DNA of 19,364 bases. Origin: CALMFT01 sp964563595. Lineage in GTDB: Bacteria; Patescibacteriota; Gracilibacteria; Absconditabacterales; Absconditicoccaceae. Of the stretch, positions 6,914-15,600 are shown one piece after another. The stretch spans positions 1 to 19,364 of the forward strand of contig CAZLWR010000021.1 in the NCBI GenBank assembly GCA_964563595.1. Direction: 5' to 3'. The position numbers were made by a program, and so were the translations under genes. The notes under the pieces are model-generated. The model had not been told where the DNA came from. It did no database searches and saw only the letters and a program-made list of their open reading frames with translations. Every line of letters begins with the position of its first letter. The stretch's first letter is position 1.

Positions 6914-7627
6914 CTATATTATTTCATAAACATAACATACTAAACCTCTGTTGGCTGTCACGGTGGGGTCGAGTTGTTTGATGCTGCCCGATGCTGCATT
7001 CCTCGGATTTGCAAAGAGTGCTTCGTTATTGGCTGCTTTTTCAATGTTTATTTTTTCAAATATTGACTTAGGCATGACAATTTCCCCTCTGAAATGAATT
7101 TCTTGGAGATGGGGTATGGTTTTTGGCAAGGAGCTGATGGTAGCGACGTTGGCTGTGATATCTTCTCAGATTATTCCATCTCCTCTAGTGATAGCTTGAA
7201 CAAACTTACCATCTTTGTAAATGAGCTCTACGCTGATGCCATCATATTTAGGTTCTATTACAAAAGATAGATTATTGCTGTCTTGTCAGGTCTTGCTGAG
7301 CATCCTAGAGATGCTATCGTACCAATCATTGATATCCTCTGCATTATAGGTGTTATCCAATGACAATAGGGGATTTGCATGCGTGGCTTTTTTGAACTCT
7401 GATTGTTTGGTAAATTGAGATTTAAGACTTTGTGTGGGAGATTGAGGACTGATCCAGTCCGGGCGTAGAGCTTCAACTTCTTTAAGAATAGCAAAAAGAT
7501 GATCATACTCTACATCTGATATTTCACTTATAGATTGATCATAGTACAGATCATTGTGATAAATGATAGTTTCAATGAGATCTTGATAATCTGAAATGGT
7601 ATAACTACCCATATCTTTGGATGTCAT
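6914..7627 (-). pseudogene. ligA: NAD-dependent DNA ligase, truncated
   Basis: The 237-residue frame is the N-terminal part of LigA, which seals nicks using NAD+. It includes the Ia region (YYDQSISEISDVEYDHLF), SLDNTYN, the AMP-accepting lysine in EPKYDGIS, TRGDGIIGEDIT and HFRGEIVMPKSIFEKIN, then FANPRNAASGSIKQLDP. It ends at TAG 6914-6916 inside the adenylation domain, so the later nucleotide-binding motifs, OB fold, zinc finger, HhH and BRCT parts (normally to about 670 residues) are missing and no trace of them lies beyond. Two TGA codons are Gly, one in the TRGDG..GED motif (7166-7168). Cut in mid-domain, it cannot work as a ligase alone. It is either a pseudogene, half of a rearranged gene or the product of a wrong join near 6910. 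Confidence 0.85.
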
Positions 7628-7646
7628 AGCTACGATATAGCGTAAG

Positions 7647-7673
7647 TAAAAACGTACCCGATGAGGTACGTTT
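7647..7673 (-). terminator. Terminator of the SLH protein gene
   Basis: AAACGTACC (7650-7658) and GGTACGTTT (7665-7673) form a 9-bp stem with a 6-nt loop; on the minus strand the stem runs into TTTTT. It lies between the SLH stop and the ligA start, so ligA has its own transcript. Confidence 0.8.
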
Positions 7674-7715
7674 CAAGATAGTCAATTAGATGAGATTATC
7701 AATAAAGACTCATAT

Positions 7716-8933
7716 TTATTCTGCAAGTTTTTCTTCAACAGTATAATAAGGGCTTTCCGTACTTGGTTTGATAACATAGTACTTATTCCCTAATTCAGTT
7801 GGTCTTACGTAGGCTTCTTCGATAGATCCGTTGATAACGGTAAAACTCGTCGTGCCCAGGAATGTCTTTTCATTCGCAGTGTATAAGTCTCCGAACCAGA
7901 TGAAGTTGGTATTACCTACCCCGTAGTTATCAATCTTTCTTTTCTTGATCAAGTAATTGTCTCCGAAAATATTTACTGGGAAAGATTCATTGGTGAGGTT
8001 CGTAAGAAACTCTGTTTTTACGAAAGCATTACCCTTTCTGAGTCCATTGCTAGCAGTAACGCTATCATTGAGTATAGTTAGGAATTCATTGGGGACCTGT
8101 ACAGTCGCACTTGTTTGTTTGAGCAGTTTATATTTTATATTGAATCTATAGATCATCAGTGCTATTTCGTATCTGGTGACGAAACTAGTGAAGTTCAGCA
8201 GGTCTCTATCTTTAGTAATACCAAGTTCGTATGCTCTTTCGTAGTAGTTGTGGAATCGTGGCTCTGTATTTTCCGCATACGATTGATTATCAAACATTCT
8301 CACGAGTACTACAATAGATTGAGATTTACTGAGACCTTCTTTGGGGTAGAATCCGTCTCCTCAGCCTTTGAATAATCCCATCTTGCAACTTTCAAACACA
8401 TCATTCAAAAGATCATTAGAGATCATTGCATTATCTGCGAAGATACAACTTTCATTGGAGATTTCTGCTTTGTACTCCATGCCAATGACATTTTTTGCAA
8501 ATCTTGAGAGAATCTTGGTTGCTTCTTCTCTGGTTATCTTATCAAATGGTCTATAAGTAGAAGGAGTACCAAGACTAGTGATCCTATTGTTATACATCCA
8601 GGCCAATGCCTCTATAAACTCTGGGTCTTCTGATACGCCGAATCATGCAGATGCAGTGTTGAATAAAGCCGTGTCCGTAGCAATAACGGCTGCAGTTGTA
8701 TTGGTGTTGATGGTTCCTGTACTTCCAGTTTGTACATTTCAGGTTTGTGTGCCCGTGCCTTGGATAACTTCTACTGTTCAAGTGGAACTGATAGTTCAAC
8801 TGAGATTTACAGTAGTTCCGGAAGCTGTTGATCCAGTATCTGTGGTATAAGCAAAACTATAGATAGATATGCCCAATGCAGTGCTTGCTATAAGCATTAA
8901 GAGGCTTTTTGAAAAGAGGGATTTAAACGACAT
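7716..8933 (-). CDS. S-layer homology (SLH) domain surface protein
   Basis: This 405-residue exported protein starts with a Sec signal peptide (hydrophobic core about residues 10-28, SFAYTT cleavage region), then a Thr/Ser/Gly-rich linker (about 30-95). Three SLH repeats follow, around ALAWMYNNRITSLGTPSTYR, the segment with MGLFKGGGDGFYPKEGLSKS, and YYERAYELGITKDRDLLNFT. SLH repeats normally bind cell-wall polymers and hold the S-layer or other surface proteins. The C-terminal 140 residues are unassigned. Five TGA codons are Gly, four of them in the linker and one in KGGGDG. The start is ATG 8931-8933, the only one giving the signal peptide; the stop is TAA 7716-7718. Its promoter (8998-9026) sits in a set of palindromes. 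Confidence 0.9.
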
Positions 8934-8983
8934 GCCTTTTGAGATAAAAAATAAAAACAGATGCTACTGTTATAATAATGTGT

Positions 8984-9026
8984 CTTCGTACTGCCATAGT
9001 ATACGAAGATCCTAGGGATCTGTAAA
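8984..9026 (-). promoter_or_regulatory. SLH gene promoter inside nested palindromes
   Basis: On the minus strand TTTACA (9021-9026), a 17-nt spacer and TATACT (8998-9003) form the promoter. CTTCGTA/TACGAAG (8984-8990, 9002-9008) is a perfect 7-bp inverted repeat that straddles the -10 box, and GATCC..GGATC (9008-9020) fills the spacer. The layout suits repressor binding or a hairpin at the 5' end of the transcript. Confidence 0.65.
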
Positions 9027-9057
9027 ACAGTATGAGTTGACATGTGTTTGTGTATAC

Positions 9058-9089
9058 AAAAAAATACACAATTATAATGTGTTGTGTAT
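9058..9089 (-). terminator. Terminator of tRNA-Leu
   Basis: ATACACAA (9064-9071) and TTGTGTAT (9082-9089) form an 8-bp stem; on the minus strand a T run (9058-9063) follows. It lies 18 nt behind the tRNA. Confidence 0.8.
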
Positions 9090-9106
9090 CTGACATTTAG
9101 TTAATT

Positions 9107-9188
9107 TACCGAGAACAGGACTCGAACCTGCACACCGTACGGCACTGCGTTCTAAGCGCAGCGTGTCTACCAGTTCCACCATCTCGGC
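9107..9188 (-). tRNA. tRNA-Leu, anticodon UAG
   Basis: The minus strand folds into an 82-nt tRNA. The acceptor stem is GCCGAGA/TCTCGGT (one G-U pair) with discriminator A. The anticodon arm CTGCG-CTTAGAA-CGCAG gives anticodon UAG, reading CUA and other CUN leucine codons. There is a long variable arm, as expected for leucine, and a normal GTTCGAGTC T loop. The 3' CCA is not encoded. Confidence 0.95.
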
Positions 9189-9225
9189 ATCACATTATTT
9201 CTATTATTACTCTTATGAGCTGCTT

Positions 9226-9254
9226 ATTATAAGGATAAGCGTCTGTACCAAATA
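9226..9254 (-). promoter_or_regulatory. Likely promoter of tRNA-Leu
   Basis: On the minus strand TATAAT (9226-9231) lies 37 nt before the tRNA, with a weak -35 box TATTTG (9249-9254) at 17-nt spacing. Confidence 0.45.
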
Positions 9255-9348
9255 GTTATTTTCTGGTAGTTTGCAAGGTAAGATGCTTGTATTCAATGAA
9301 AACTGAAACACGGATTGAAAAAAAAGGTAAAATAGGTTAACTGCATCT

Positions 9349-10818
9349 ATGTCTTCCCAGCATCTTTATGATTTATGGATTCAGATTATTAAATCTCTTG
9401 CTTTGTCTAACGACAGTAAGAAGATTTTTAGTTTTCTTAATAAATGTGGGATAATAAGCATTGAAGAGAATACTAAAAAAGTTGTAGTTGGGGTGGCTAA
9501 TGAGTTTGTCTTGATGCAGGTAAGGAAATTTTTCTTGGAAGGCCTTACGCAGGCAGTTAAAAGTACGTATAATGACCAATATAATATAGAAATTGTAGTA
9601 GATCCTCAGCATCTTATACCGGTAGAACTCAAAGGGGTCTTAGATATGCCATCTACGAGATCGGTCACTGTTGAGCCGACCTCTGATAAAACTCAAAAAG
9701 TTCAAACCCAAGTGCAAAAAGTATATAATACTCATAAACATGCTTTAACTGACCAATTCGGTGTCCTGTTTGATACCAAGTTTCAGTTCAGTAATTTTGT
9801 AGTTGGATCAAATAATGAATTTGCTTATTCCTTGCTTTACTCTGTTGCTCATCAGCCAGGTGTGATACACAATCCTTTTTTCTTGCATGGAAATGTATGA
9901 CTCGGTAAAACGCATTTGTTACAAGCTACATGAAATACCATTATAAATCAATTTCCTGATAAAACAGTTTTGTATTTGCCTACTTCCAAGTTGGTCACTG
10001 AGATTATTGAATCTATCAAATCAAGTTCTGTGAATAAGTTGCTTGCCAAATTTGAAGGTGTAGATGTACTGATCTTGGACGATATACAAGTGATAGCCTG
10101 AAAAAACGCCTGTCAGGATATTTTATTATCTTTGTTCAACGATTTTGTAGACAAAAAAAAGCAGGTTATTTTTTCTTCTGACAAGCCCCCTAGGAGTTTA
10201 TTACAAATTGAAGATAGGCTGAAAACAAGATTTGCTCTGGGTGCAATTTGTGAAATATCCCAGCCAGATTTTGAAACCAGAATGGCAATATTACAATCCA
10301 AGCGAGAAGCAAAAGGTGAACACTTAAGTGCGGAGCATTATGAACTTATTGCACAAACCATTACTGATAATATTAGAGAGTTGGAGGGGATTACGAATAC
10401 CCTTATTATGAAAAAGCAAATGTTTGACAAGGAGCTGACTTGAGATGATATTGTAAATGTGTTAAGGTCACTTGGTTATACTCCGAGATCTGCTTTGCAG
10501 CATGAGCAAACTGCCTGAGCTTCGAAAATTAAGAAAAATAAAGGACAAGAATTCGATCAGATGGTAGAGCAGGTAGCCAATTATTATAATTTATCAGTAG
10601 AAGAAATAATCTGAGAAGGCAGGAAAAAAGAAGTTGCCGTGGCACGTCAGATGTGTATGTATATCGCCAAAAAGCAATTTGGGCGAACCCTTGAAAAGAT
10701 AGGCTTGTTTTTCAAGAAAAACCACAGTAGTGTGATTTATAGTCTTGATAAATTTGAAGAATTGCTTCGTGATGATGAGGTGATTAAGGAAGACTGGAGA
10801 GCGTTAGGAATGGGTTAA
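9349..10818 (+). CDS. dnaA: Chromosomal replication initiator DnaA
   Basis: The 489-residue protein is a complete DnaA, the AAA+ ATPase that opens the replication origin. Domain I is residues 1-90, followed by a flexible linker to about 145. The AAA+ domain carries Walker A GNVGLGKTHL (residues 181-190), Walker B LILDDIQ with Asp244/Asp245, SSDKPPRSL and EDRLKTRFALG. The C-terminal DNA-binding helix-turn-helix includes ARQMCMYIAKKQFG and KKNHSSVIYS; most DnaA proteins have a DHTTV core at the last site, so its box contacts may differ slightly. Six TGA codons are Gly, among them the Walker A glycine at 9898-9900 (residue 184). Start ATG 9349 and stop TAA 10816-10818. I see no cluster of consensus DnaA boxes in the spacers on either side, so this window does not show the origin. 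Confidence 0.96.
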
Positions 10819-10840
10819 ATATCATTTTGATAAAAAAGAA

Positions 10841-10867
10841 AAGTCGCCCAGATAAACAGGGCGACTT
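10841..10867. terminator. Terminator behind dnaA, probably bidirectional
   Basis: AAGTCGCCC (10841-10849) and GGGCGACTT (10859-10867) form a 9-bp perfect stem with a 9-nt loop. T-rich tracts lie on both sides, stronger on the minus strand, so it can serve dnaA and the converging gene at 10947-11957. Confidence 0.8.
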
Positions 10868-10872
10868 TCTCC

Positions 10873-10891
10873 CATGCTGACAACCAGCATG
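10873..10891. repeat. Perfect 7-bp inverted repeat at the block edge
   Basis: CATGCTG (10873-10879) and CAGCATG (10885-10891) flank a 5-nt loop. It sits where composition shifts from the AT-rich dnaA side to the GC-rich block and 56 nt behind the stop of the minus-strand gene. Confidence 0.4.
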
Positions 10892-10946
10892 GAGGATGTT
10901 ATTACGATTAAAATCAGATACAGATTTGGTGGGCGTTCAGGGCGGT

Positions 10947-11957
10947 TTAGCGCTCGAAAAGGTTATCGTACGTATTACCACCATTCGCCGGGAGCTCGAT
11001 GGTCTGTTTGGGCCGGGTATTCAGGTCCAGGGTTTTGGCGGTTTCGAGTTTGCCGGAGACGAACAGGCCGCTACCTTTTTGTTCCCATTGCTGGAGTAGC
11101 TTGAGTCCTTCTTCTTCGAAGACGCCATTTTGTAGGTCGGCATTGGCCATGAAGTTCTTCGAAGTATCCATGAAGCGCTCCATCTCGCCGACTTTCTGGC
11201 CGACTTCTTCGGCCATCGCTTCGAGGGCCATGTCGTACATATAGCGTTCGTCGCCATTGCCGGAGATGATGGACATGGCACTTCGCAAGGCACTGTGACT
11301 TGCCTTGATCATCTTGTACTCCTGCTCTTTGACCTTGACTTGGTCGGTCAGATCTTCAAGCATGACTTCGGAGTTTTCGTACATCTTGGACAGGAGCTTG
11401 GACAGGATTTCCATGCGTTTCCAGAGTTCTTCCAGGCGTGCGTTGCTTTCCTGGAGTCTGCCGGCCTTCCGTGTATTGATGGTCACTTGGCTGGGTATAT
11501 TTTGCTTTTGTGCCTGGCTTGCCATGCCCATGGCTTGCCGGATATCCCGCTCGTTTTGTTCGATGGTTCCCCGTAATTTGCGCATCTGCCCCAGCAAGTT
11601 AACGATTTGCTGGTTCATGTTGCGTAGGTTTTTTTGGAGTGTCTCGATGTAGGTCTTTAGGATGCCGATGGGATCTATTTGGACGAAGAGCCCCGTAAGC
11701 CACCTCATGACCCCTTTGTAGGCGTACCACACCAAATTCCTGACTTTGGGATCCAGGATCATGTAGATGATAGCCCCGAGAGCTGCCAGCATACCGGCGA
11801 GGTAAAGCATATTCGAGGCCAGTGTAATGAGCACCGGCAAGGCCTGGTAGAGCAGGAAGCCTCCGCCGATGAGAATGGCGGCCATGAAGAGGCCACCGGT
11901 AATGCCTTCCGGGCGTTGCCAGAAGGACTTGGGTTTGATCGGTTGTAATTCGCTCAT
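10947..11957 (-). CDS. Membrane protein with long coiled coil, foreign composition
   Basis: The 336-residue product has two membrane segments (about residues 20-40 and 44-66) and then a long, Gln/Glu/Lys/Leu-rich stretch (about 95-290) with the spacing of a coiled coil. It looks like a membrane-tethered cytoplasmic rod; the general layout recalls PspA/IM30-type proteins but I see no motif that proves this. It is far more GC-rich than dnaA and prmC beside it, uses GGN for all its glycines and ends with TAA 10947-10949. Its composition and codon use suggest recent transfer from a standard-code bacterium, perhaps a Bacteroidetes partner. A TTGACT box (12047-12052, minus) and AT-rich DNA of host style lie upstream of the start ATG 11957. 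Confidence 0.75.
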   Translation of the reverse strand: MSELQPIKPKSFWQRPEGITGGLFMAAILIGGGFLLYQALPVLITLASNMLYLAGMLAALGAIIYMILDPKVRNLVWYAYKGVMRWLTGLFVQIDPIGILKTYIETLQKNLRNMNQQIVNLLGQMRKLRGTIEQNERDIRQAMGMASQAQKQNIPSQVTINTRKAGRLQESNARLEELWKRMEILSKLLSKMYENSEVMLEDLTDQVKVKEQEYKMIKASHSALRSAMSIISGNGDERYMYDMALEAMAEEVGQKVGEMERFMDTSKNFMANADLQNGVFEEEGLKLLQQWEQKGSGLFVSGKLETAKTLDLNTRPKQTIELPANGGNTYDNLFER

Positions 11958-12024
11958 AACGAGTATTGTTTGTTTTGAATGAGAAATAGTAAAGATCGCA
12001 GTTTTTTTTAAGAAAACACTTTGA

Positions 12025-12052
12025 TAAATAGATATTATATATAATAAGTCAA
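12025..12052 (-). promoter_or_regulatory. Possible promoter of the coiled-coil membrane gene
   Basis: On the minus strand TTGACT (12047-12052) is followed after 16 nt by TATTTA and, closer, by TATAAT (12034-12039). It shares the TATTGAC(A/T) start with the sites at 2407 and 2784. The -10 box is uncertain. Confidence 0.35.
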
Positions 12053-12110
12053 TAGAGATCGATTTGCTTTATTCCTGAGGCTATTGGGTGGAGTTAGAGT
12101 TTATTCTTAT

Positions 12111-12138
12111 TTGATAATAAAATCTTCTTAAATACTGT
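12111..12138 (+). promoter_or_regulatory. Likely promoter of prmC
   Basis: TTGATA (12111-12116), 16 nt, then TACTGT (12133-12138), about 30 nt before ATG 12169. The spacer 11958-12168 otherwise shows no gene. Confidence 0.4.
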
Positions 12139-12168
12139 AGATCAATACTTTACCTGCATATCTATATT

Positions 12169-13074
12169 ATGACCATTTTTGATCTTGTAGCAAATCGTGA
12201 ATATCAAAATAAGCATGTGCTGACCAAACTCATTGAACATCATCTAGGCGTGCCCTACAAAGAAATCATTCTGCATTATGATGATGAAATTCTTGAATCG
12301 AAGGCACAGAGTATTGTTTCAGATTATTTTGCATATGAAAAAGATAAAAAACCTCTTGAATATATTGTAGGAGAGGTAGAGTTTTTGGGAAACAGTTTTG
12401 CTATAGATGAAAGGGCAATGATCCCTAGACCTGAAACAGAATATATGATAAACTGAGTTGTGGAATACATAGAAGCTGAAGAATGAAAGTTGAGCACTAA
12501 AGGCTTTTGTGTATTGGATTTGGGTTGTGGATGTGGCGTATTAGGTCTGTCTGTTTTGATGCTGAGTTTGCGTAATGGTATTTCTGTTTCTCATCTAGAG
12601 TCTTGGGATATATCAGTAGATGCTATCGAGCTTACTAAAAAAAATGTTGCACGTCACCAACAAACTCTAGATTGAATAGTATTAAAGACTTGTGTAAGCG
12701 AAGGACTAAAAGCTCTGGAACACAAAGCGGAGTTGCTATCACAGCGACAAGATCAAAAGCTTATCATAGTTTGTAATTATCCGTATATTCCGGATGAAAC
12801 GTTTGAGATCAATGCGGATGAATGTGCAAAAACCTGGGAACCAAGAATTGCATTTCTAGGTGGCCCTGACGGATTGGATCTATATAGAATACTGTTTGGA
12901 GAAATAGAACATTATAACCTCACCGGGGCAGTGTTGTTTTTGGAGATGATGACTTGGCAAATGGAGCTACTGGTGAAAGAGTTTGGAGATCGTATACAGT
13001 TTCAGCTTATTAAAACTTTTCATTTCAATATTATTATTGTACAAGCCCAGTGGCATGAGACTAAGGTTTTATAA
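12169..13074 (+). CDS. prmC: Release factor glutamine methyltransferase
   Basis: The 301-residue protein matches PrmC (HemK), which methylates the Gln of the GGQ motif in peptide release factors. The N-terminal helical part ends with PLEYIVGEVEFLG and IPRPETEYM; the SAM-binding loop is VLDLGCGCGVLGLS (about residues 115-128). The catalytic NPPY motif reads NYPY (residues 203-206), an unusual change since the first Pro is nearly invariant. Three TGA codons are Gly. The frame ends at TAA 13072-13074 and overlaps the stop of the converging gene by 14 nt. In an organism where UGA is sense, its only release-factor target should be RF1, with RF2 expected to be absent. Confidence 0.9.
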
Positions 13075-13861
13075 ATTCATCGTATTGATGTCCTTTTTCT
13101 AAAATTCCTATGCACACCCGGTCGTTAGTGAGAGCAAGCCTGTAAAAATTCTCATAATCAAACTTTATACTAATATCACCATTGTGTAACTTGGTCATAT
13201 ACCTTTGTTTATCTTTCATGGTGTAGCATTGGTTGAGTAGTTGCAGATGATCCATAAGACGTTTTTTGGATACCAATGGGAGGTTGTTGATTTGTTTATT
13301 GATAGCCGATTCTTTGTCTTGAGGTATGCTAATCCCTACCTGAGTCATAAGCTGTGTAATATCACTAGTTTGTATGATGAAAGCCTCGTTTCACGATTTT
13401 TCTTTTCTTTTTTTGTGAGCTGGTGCTGAAGTATGTAAAGAAACTCTTGTTTTCGTTTGCGATGCTCAGGTACCATTGTTAAGTTCAGGAGTAATAGTCA
13501 TTTCGTACCCTTCTAAGACAGAGAACAGCTCTTTTCTCTTTTCATCCAATCATTCCAATTGGTCTACAATTCAGCGAACCAAATCGAAAAAGTACCGATA
13601 ATTGGCACTAGGGTAGCCATCTTGTCTGATCTCCTCCCAGTGCAGCTCTAGAACTTGTTTTTGACCACCAATGGTAGACCCTATGGCCTGTTTAATCTGA
13701 TCCAATGCTTGTCTATTTATGTCTTTTTGACCTAATAGTTGCTTATGGATTTCATAAAACTCAGGATATATTTTTTGTATATCAGCGACCACCAGAGATC
13801 GTTGTTGAGCAAGGGGGATCTGTTGTCTGAAAAAGTCTCCAAGGGTATTCGGCATGGGCAT
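13061..13861 (-). CDS. Hypothetical protein, 266 residues
   Basis: I do not recognise this protein. With four TGA codons as Gly it is one frame from ATG 13859-13861 to TAG 13061-13063. The N-terminal half is helical and Gln/Leu-rich (IQKIYPEFYEIHKQLLGQ; ELHWEEIRQDGYPSANYR). A basic, Lys/Ser-rich linker (SAPAHKKRKEKSG) leads to a C-terminal half ending FYRLALTNDRVCIGILEKG. That ending loosely recalls RelE/ParE-like folds, but I would not name it on that basis. No signal peptide or membrane segment. It lies 17 nt behind the O-methyltransferase gene and so is probably its operon partner; its tail overlaps prmC by 14 nt. Confidence 0.75.
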
Positions 13862-13878
13862 TTTTGCTATCTAAATAG

Positions 13879-14493
13879 TTATTTATGTGCTATGAGAACT
13901 CCGTCATCATTTTCAAGTTGCTTGATTTCATATTGAAATTCATAGTGAGAGAGTGTCTTTTGTAGATCTGTCATTCTATCTTGATATTTGATAACGTCGT
14001 CAAATACAATGACCGTTTTATCATGAATCAGATTATTACTTATAATATAATCAATATATAAAGGATATTCTGATTTTTGTGCGTCAATAAAAATGAAGTC
14101 GAAAGCTTGGGGCGATGTTAGATCTTTTCCTAATGTACTTTGTAATGAGGTCGGAGGGCATTGAAGAAAGGGTCCATACAGACATTCAATATTGTCTAAA
14201 CCATATTGTCTTGCCAATGATCTGACCTGCTCCAAAATCACTCGATTTGGATAGGCTCTTTCGACTCCTACGATATGTCATTCCCGTGCTTGTATGATGT
14301 TCGCAGTAGTTAGCAAACTGTAGCCGCATGCTGAACCGATTTCTAGACACTGCTTTGCTTGTAATTCTTGTAAAAGCGATAGCAGATACTGCTCGGTAGC
14401 TACAGAGATACAAGGCACTCATCATCCCATACAAAATTCCCTGAGATTGTGTTGTATTTTATTTAAACAAGTGGAATTTCTATCTAGATTCAT
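13879..14493 (-). CDS. SAM-dependent O-methyltransferase (family 3 type)
   Basis: The 204-residue product has the class I methyltransferase fold of the small catechol/caffeoyl-CoA O-methyltransferase group. Motif I is CLEIGSACGYSLL (about residues 49-61), then the post-I acidic residue in IVGVERAYP, and FDFIFIDAQKSEYPLYIDYI followed by VIVFDDVIKY, matching the family's metal-binding IDA.K..Y..Y / DNV pattern. Three TGA codons are Gly: two adjacent in CMGGGVP and one in REGHIVG. Start ATG 14491-14493, stop TAA 13879-13881. The methyl acceptor cannot be inferred. It heads a two-gene unit with the unknown gene at 13061-13861. Confidence 0.85.
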
Positions 14494-14635
14494 GCTATAC
14501 AAAGTACTTTTTCATTATTTACTTTCAATAACTGTTGTTTTGATAGTCTACTATAGTAATGACATAGTAGGACTTATACTTGCAATATGTATTAATATTT
14601 TCAATATCGGCGTATAATTTACCTCATTATAGATC

Positions 14636-14911
14636 ATGAATAATACAAATGAGCCTCTAGACTCTCAGGAGGACATACATAGCCCTCAGAACAATGAAGA
14701 TCAATTGGAAAGAGATTTCCGAAGGGAACTGCAACTCGCAGGCATAGGGCTTACCCTGGTGGCTTTGTTCGGTTTGTCCATATCGAAATGTGCCTCTGTG
14801 GCTATAGAAAAAGGTTATCTTGGTGATAGAGCAAGACTTCAACAAGAATTAGACGACAATCTGTTCAATGATGATCGTGCCGCTGTAACCACTCACTTTG
14901 TTTCTAAGTAA
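14636..14911 (+). CDS. Small single-span membrane protein
   Basis: The 91-residue product has a charged, Asn/Gln/Glu-rich N-terminus (1-30), one hydrophobic segment (about 34-54, LAGIGLTLVALFGLSISKCA) and a charged C-terminal tail. I recognise no family. A TATAAT box (14613-14618) lies 17 nt before the start, supporting a separate short transcript. It contains no TGA-encoded glycine. Its stop (14909-14911) lies five bases from the stop of the converging DUF2461 gene. Confidence 0.6.
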   Translation: MNNTNEPLDSQEDIHSPQNNEDQLERDFRRELQLAGIGLTLVALFGLSISKCASVAIEKGYLGDRARLQQELDDNLFNDDRAAVTTHFVSK

Positions 14912-14916
14912 ACCTA

Positions 14917-15600
14917 TTATTTTCGTTTTGTATAGCTATACCCAGCGTTGAGGAAGTGGAATCGCTCCATGGCGACTTTACATTGCTCCAAAACTAAAGT
15001 CATAAAATTGTCCTCAAGAACCTGTGTATCGCTGAAAGGATGGTAGATGAGATGTTGTTTCTTTTTCACAAGATCTACGTAGGGAGTTTGCAGATCAAAT
15101 CATCTTGGGGGTCTGCTGAGTTCTTCTCCCTGTACGCTTCAAAAATGTCTGACAAATTCTTTACGCTCAGTAATTTCCCTATATTGTTTTCCGTATATAG
15201 TAAGATAGTGTCTGAGATTGAGTAATTCTTCACTCGTAGGCCGATAAACCCCTCATCCAAAAAAGGATTTTCATGGCTGTATATGAAGATAGTACCCGGC
15301 ACGAGTATCGTTTTTACCGCTTGGTCATACAAAAAGTCAAAAGTTTGTTTTGTAGATTGGGTCTCCTTCTTTCAATCTTCTGGCATCACGATAAATTCTA
15401 AAAAGACATTTCTTGGGTGCTATATCTTCTGACAATTCATCATCCATTGTTTTGAGTTGCTTGATGAAATCAGTACTAAAATTGATGAGTTGATCTCGTA
15501 CTTGTTCATAGAGTGGTTTGATAATACCAAAAAAATGTCTGGTATTGTTTTCGGCAATGAGAGTTAGAAAGTTGATGGTATCAGGATGAAGTGCTGTCAT
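14917..15600 (-). CDS. DUF2461 family protein
   Basis: The 227-residue product fits the DUF2461/TIGR02453 family of unknown function across nearly its full length: FLTLIAENNTRHFFGIIKP near the start, LFRIYRDARRLKEGDPIYKT (about 66-85), then GYYLHIQPGKSFFGGGVYRP (about 103-122). Six TGA codons are Gly, several inside these conserved motifs, so under the standard code the gene would look broken into pieces. The ATG (15598-15600) overlaps the stop of the THEP1-SWIM gene as TAATG, so the two are translationally coupled. It is the last gene of the 14917-17613 operon. Confidence 0.9.

Noticed and set aside
9190..9348. Possible replication origin next to dnaA
   Set aside because: No cluster of TTATCCACA-like boxes or AT-rich repeat array is visible here or behind dnaA.
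11021..11652. Several open frames in other phases over 10947-11957
   Set aside because: High GC leaves many frames open by chance; only the 336-residue frame has membrane segments and a coherent coiled coil.
15075..15332. Minus-strand 85-codon frame inside 14917-15600
   Set aside because: It is out of frame with DUF2461, whose conserved motifs GYYLHIQPGKSFFGGG are recovered in the other frame once TGA is read as Gly.
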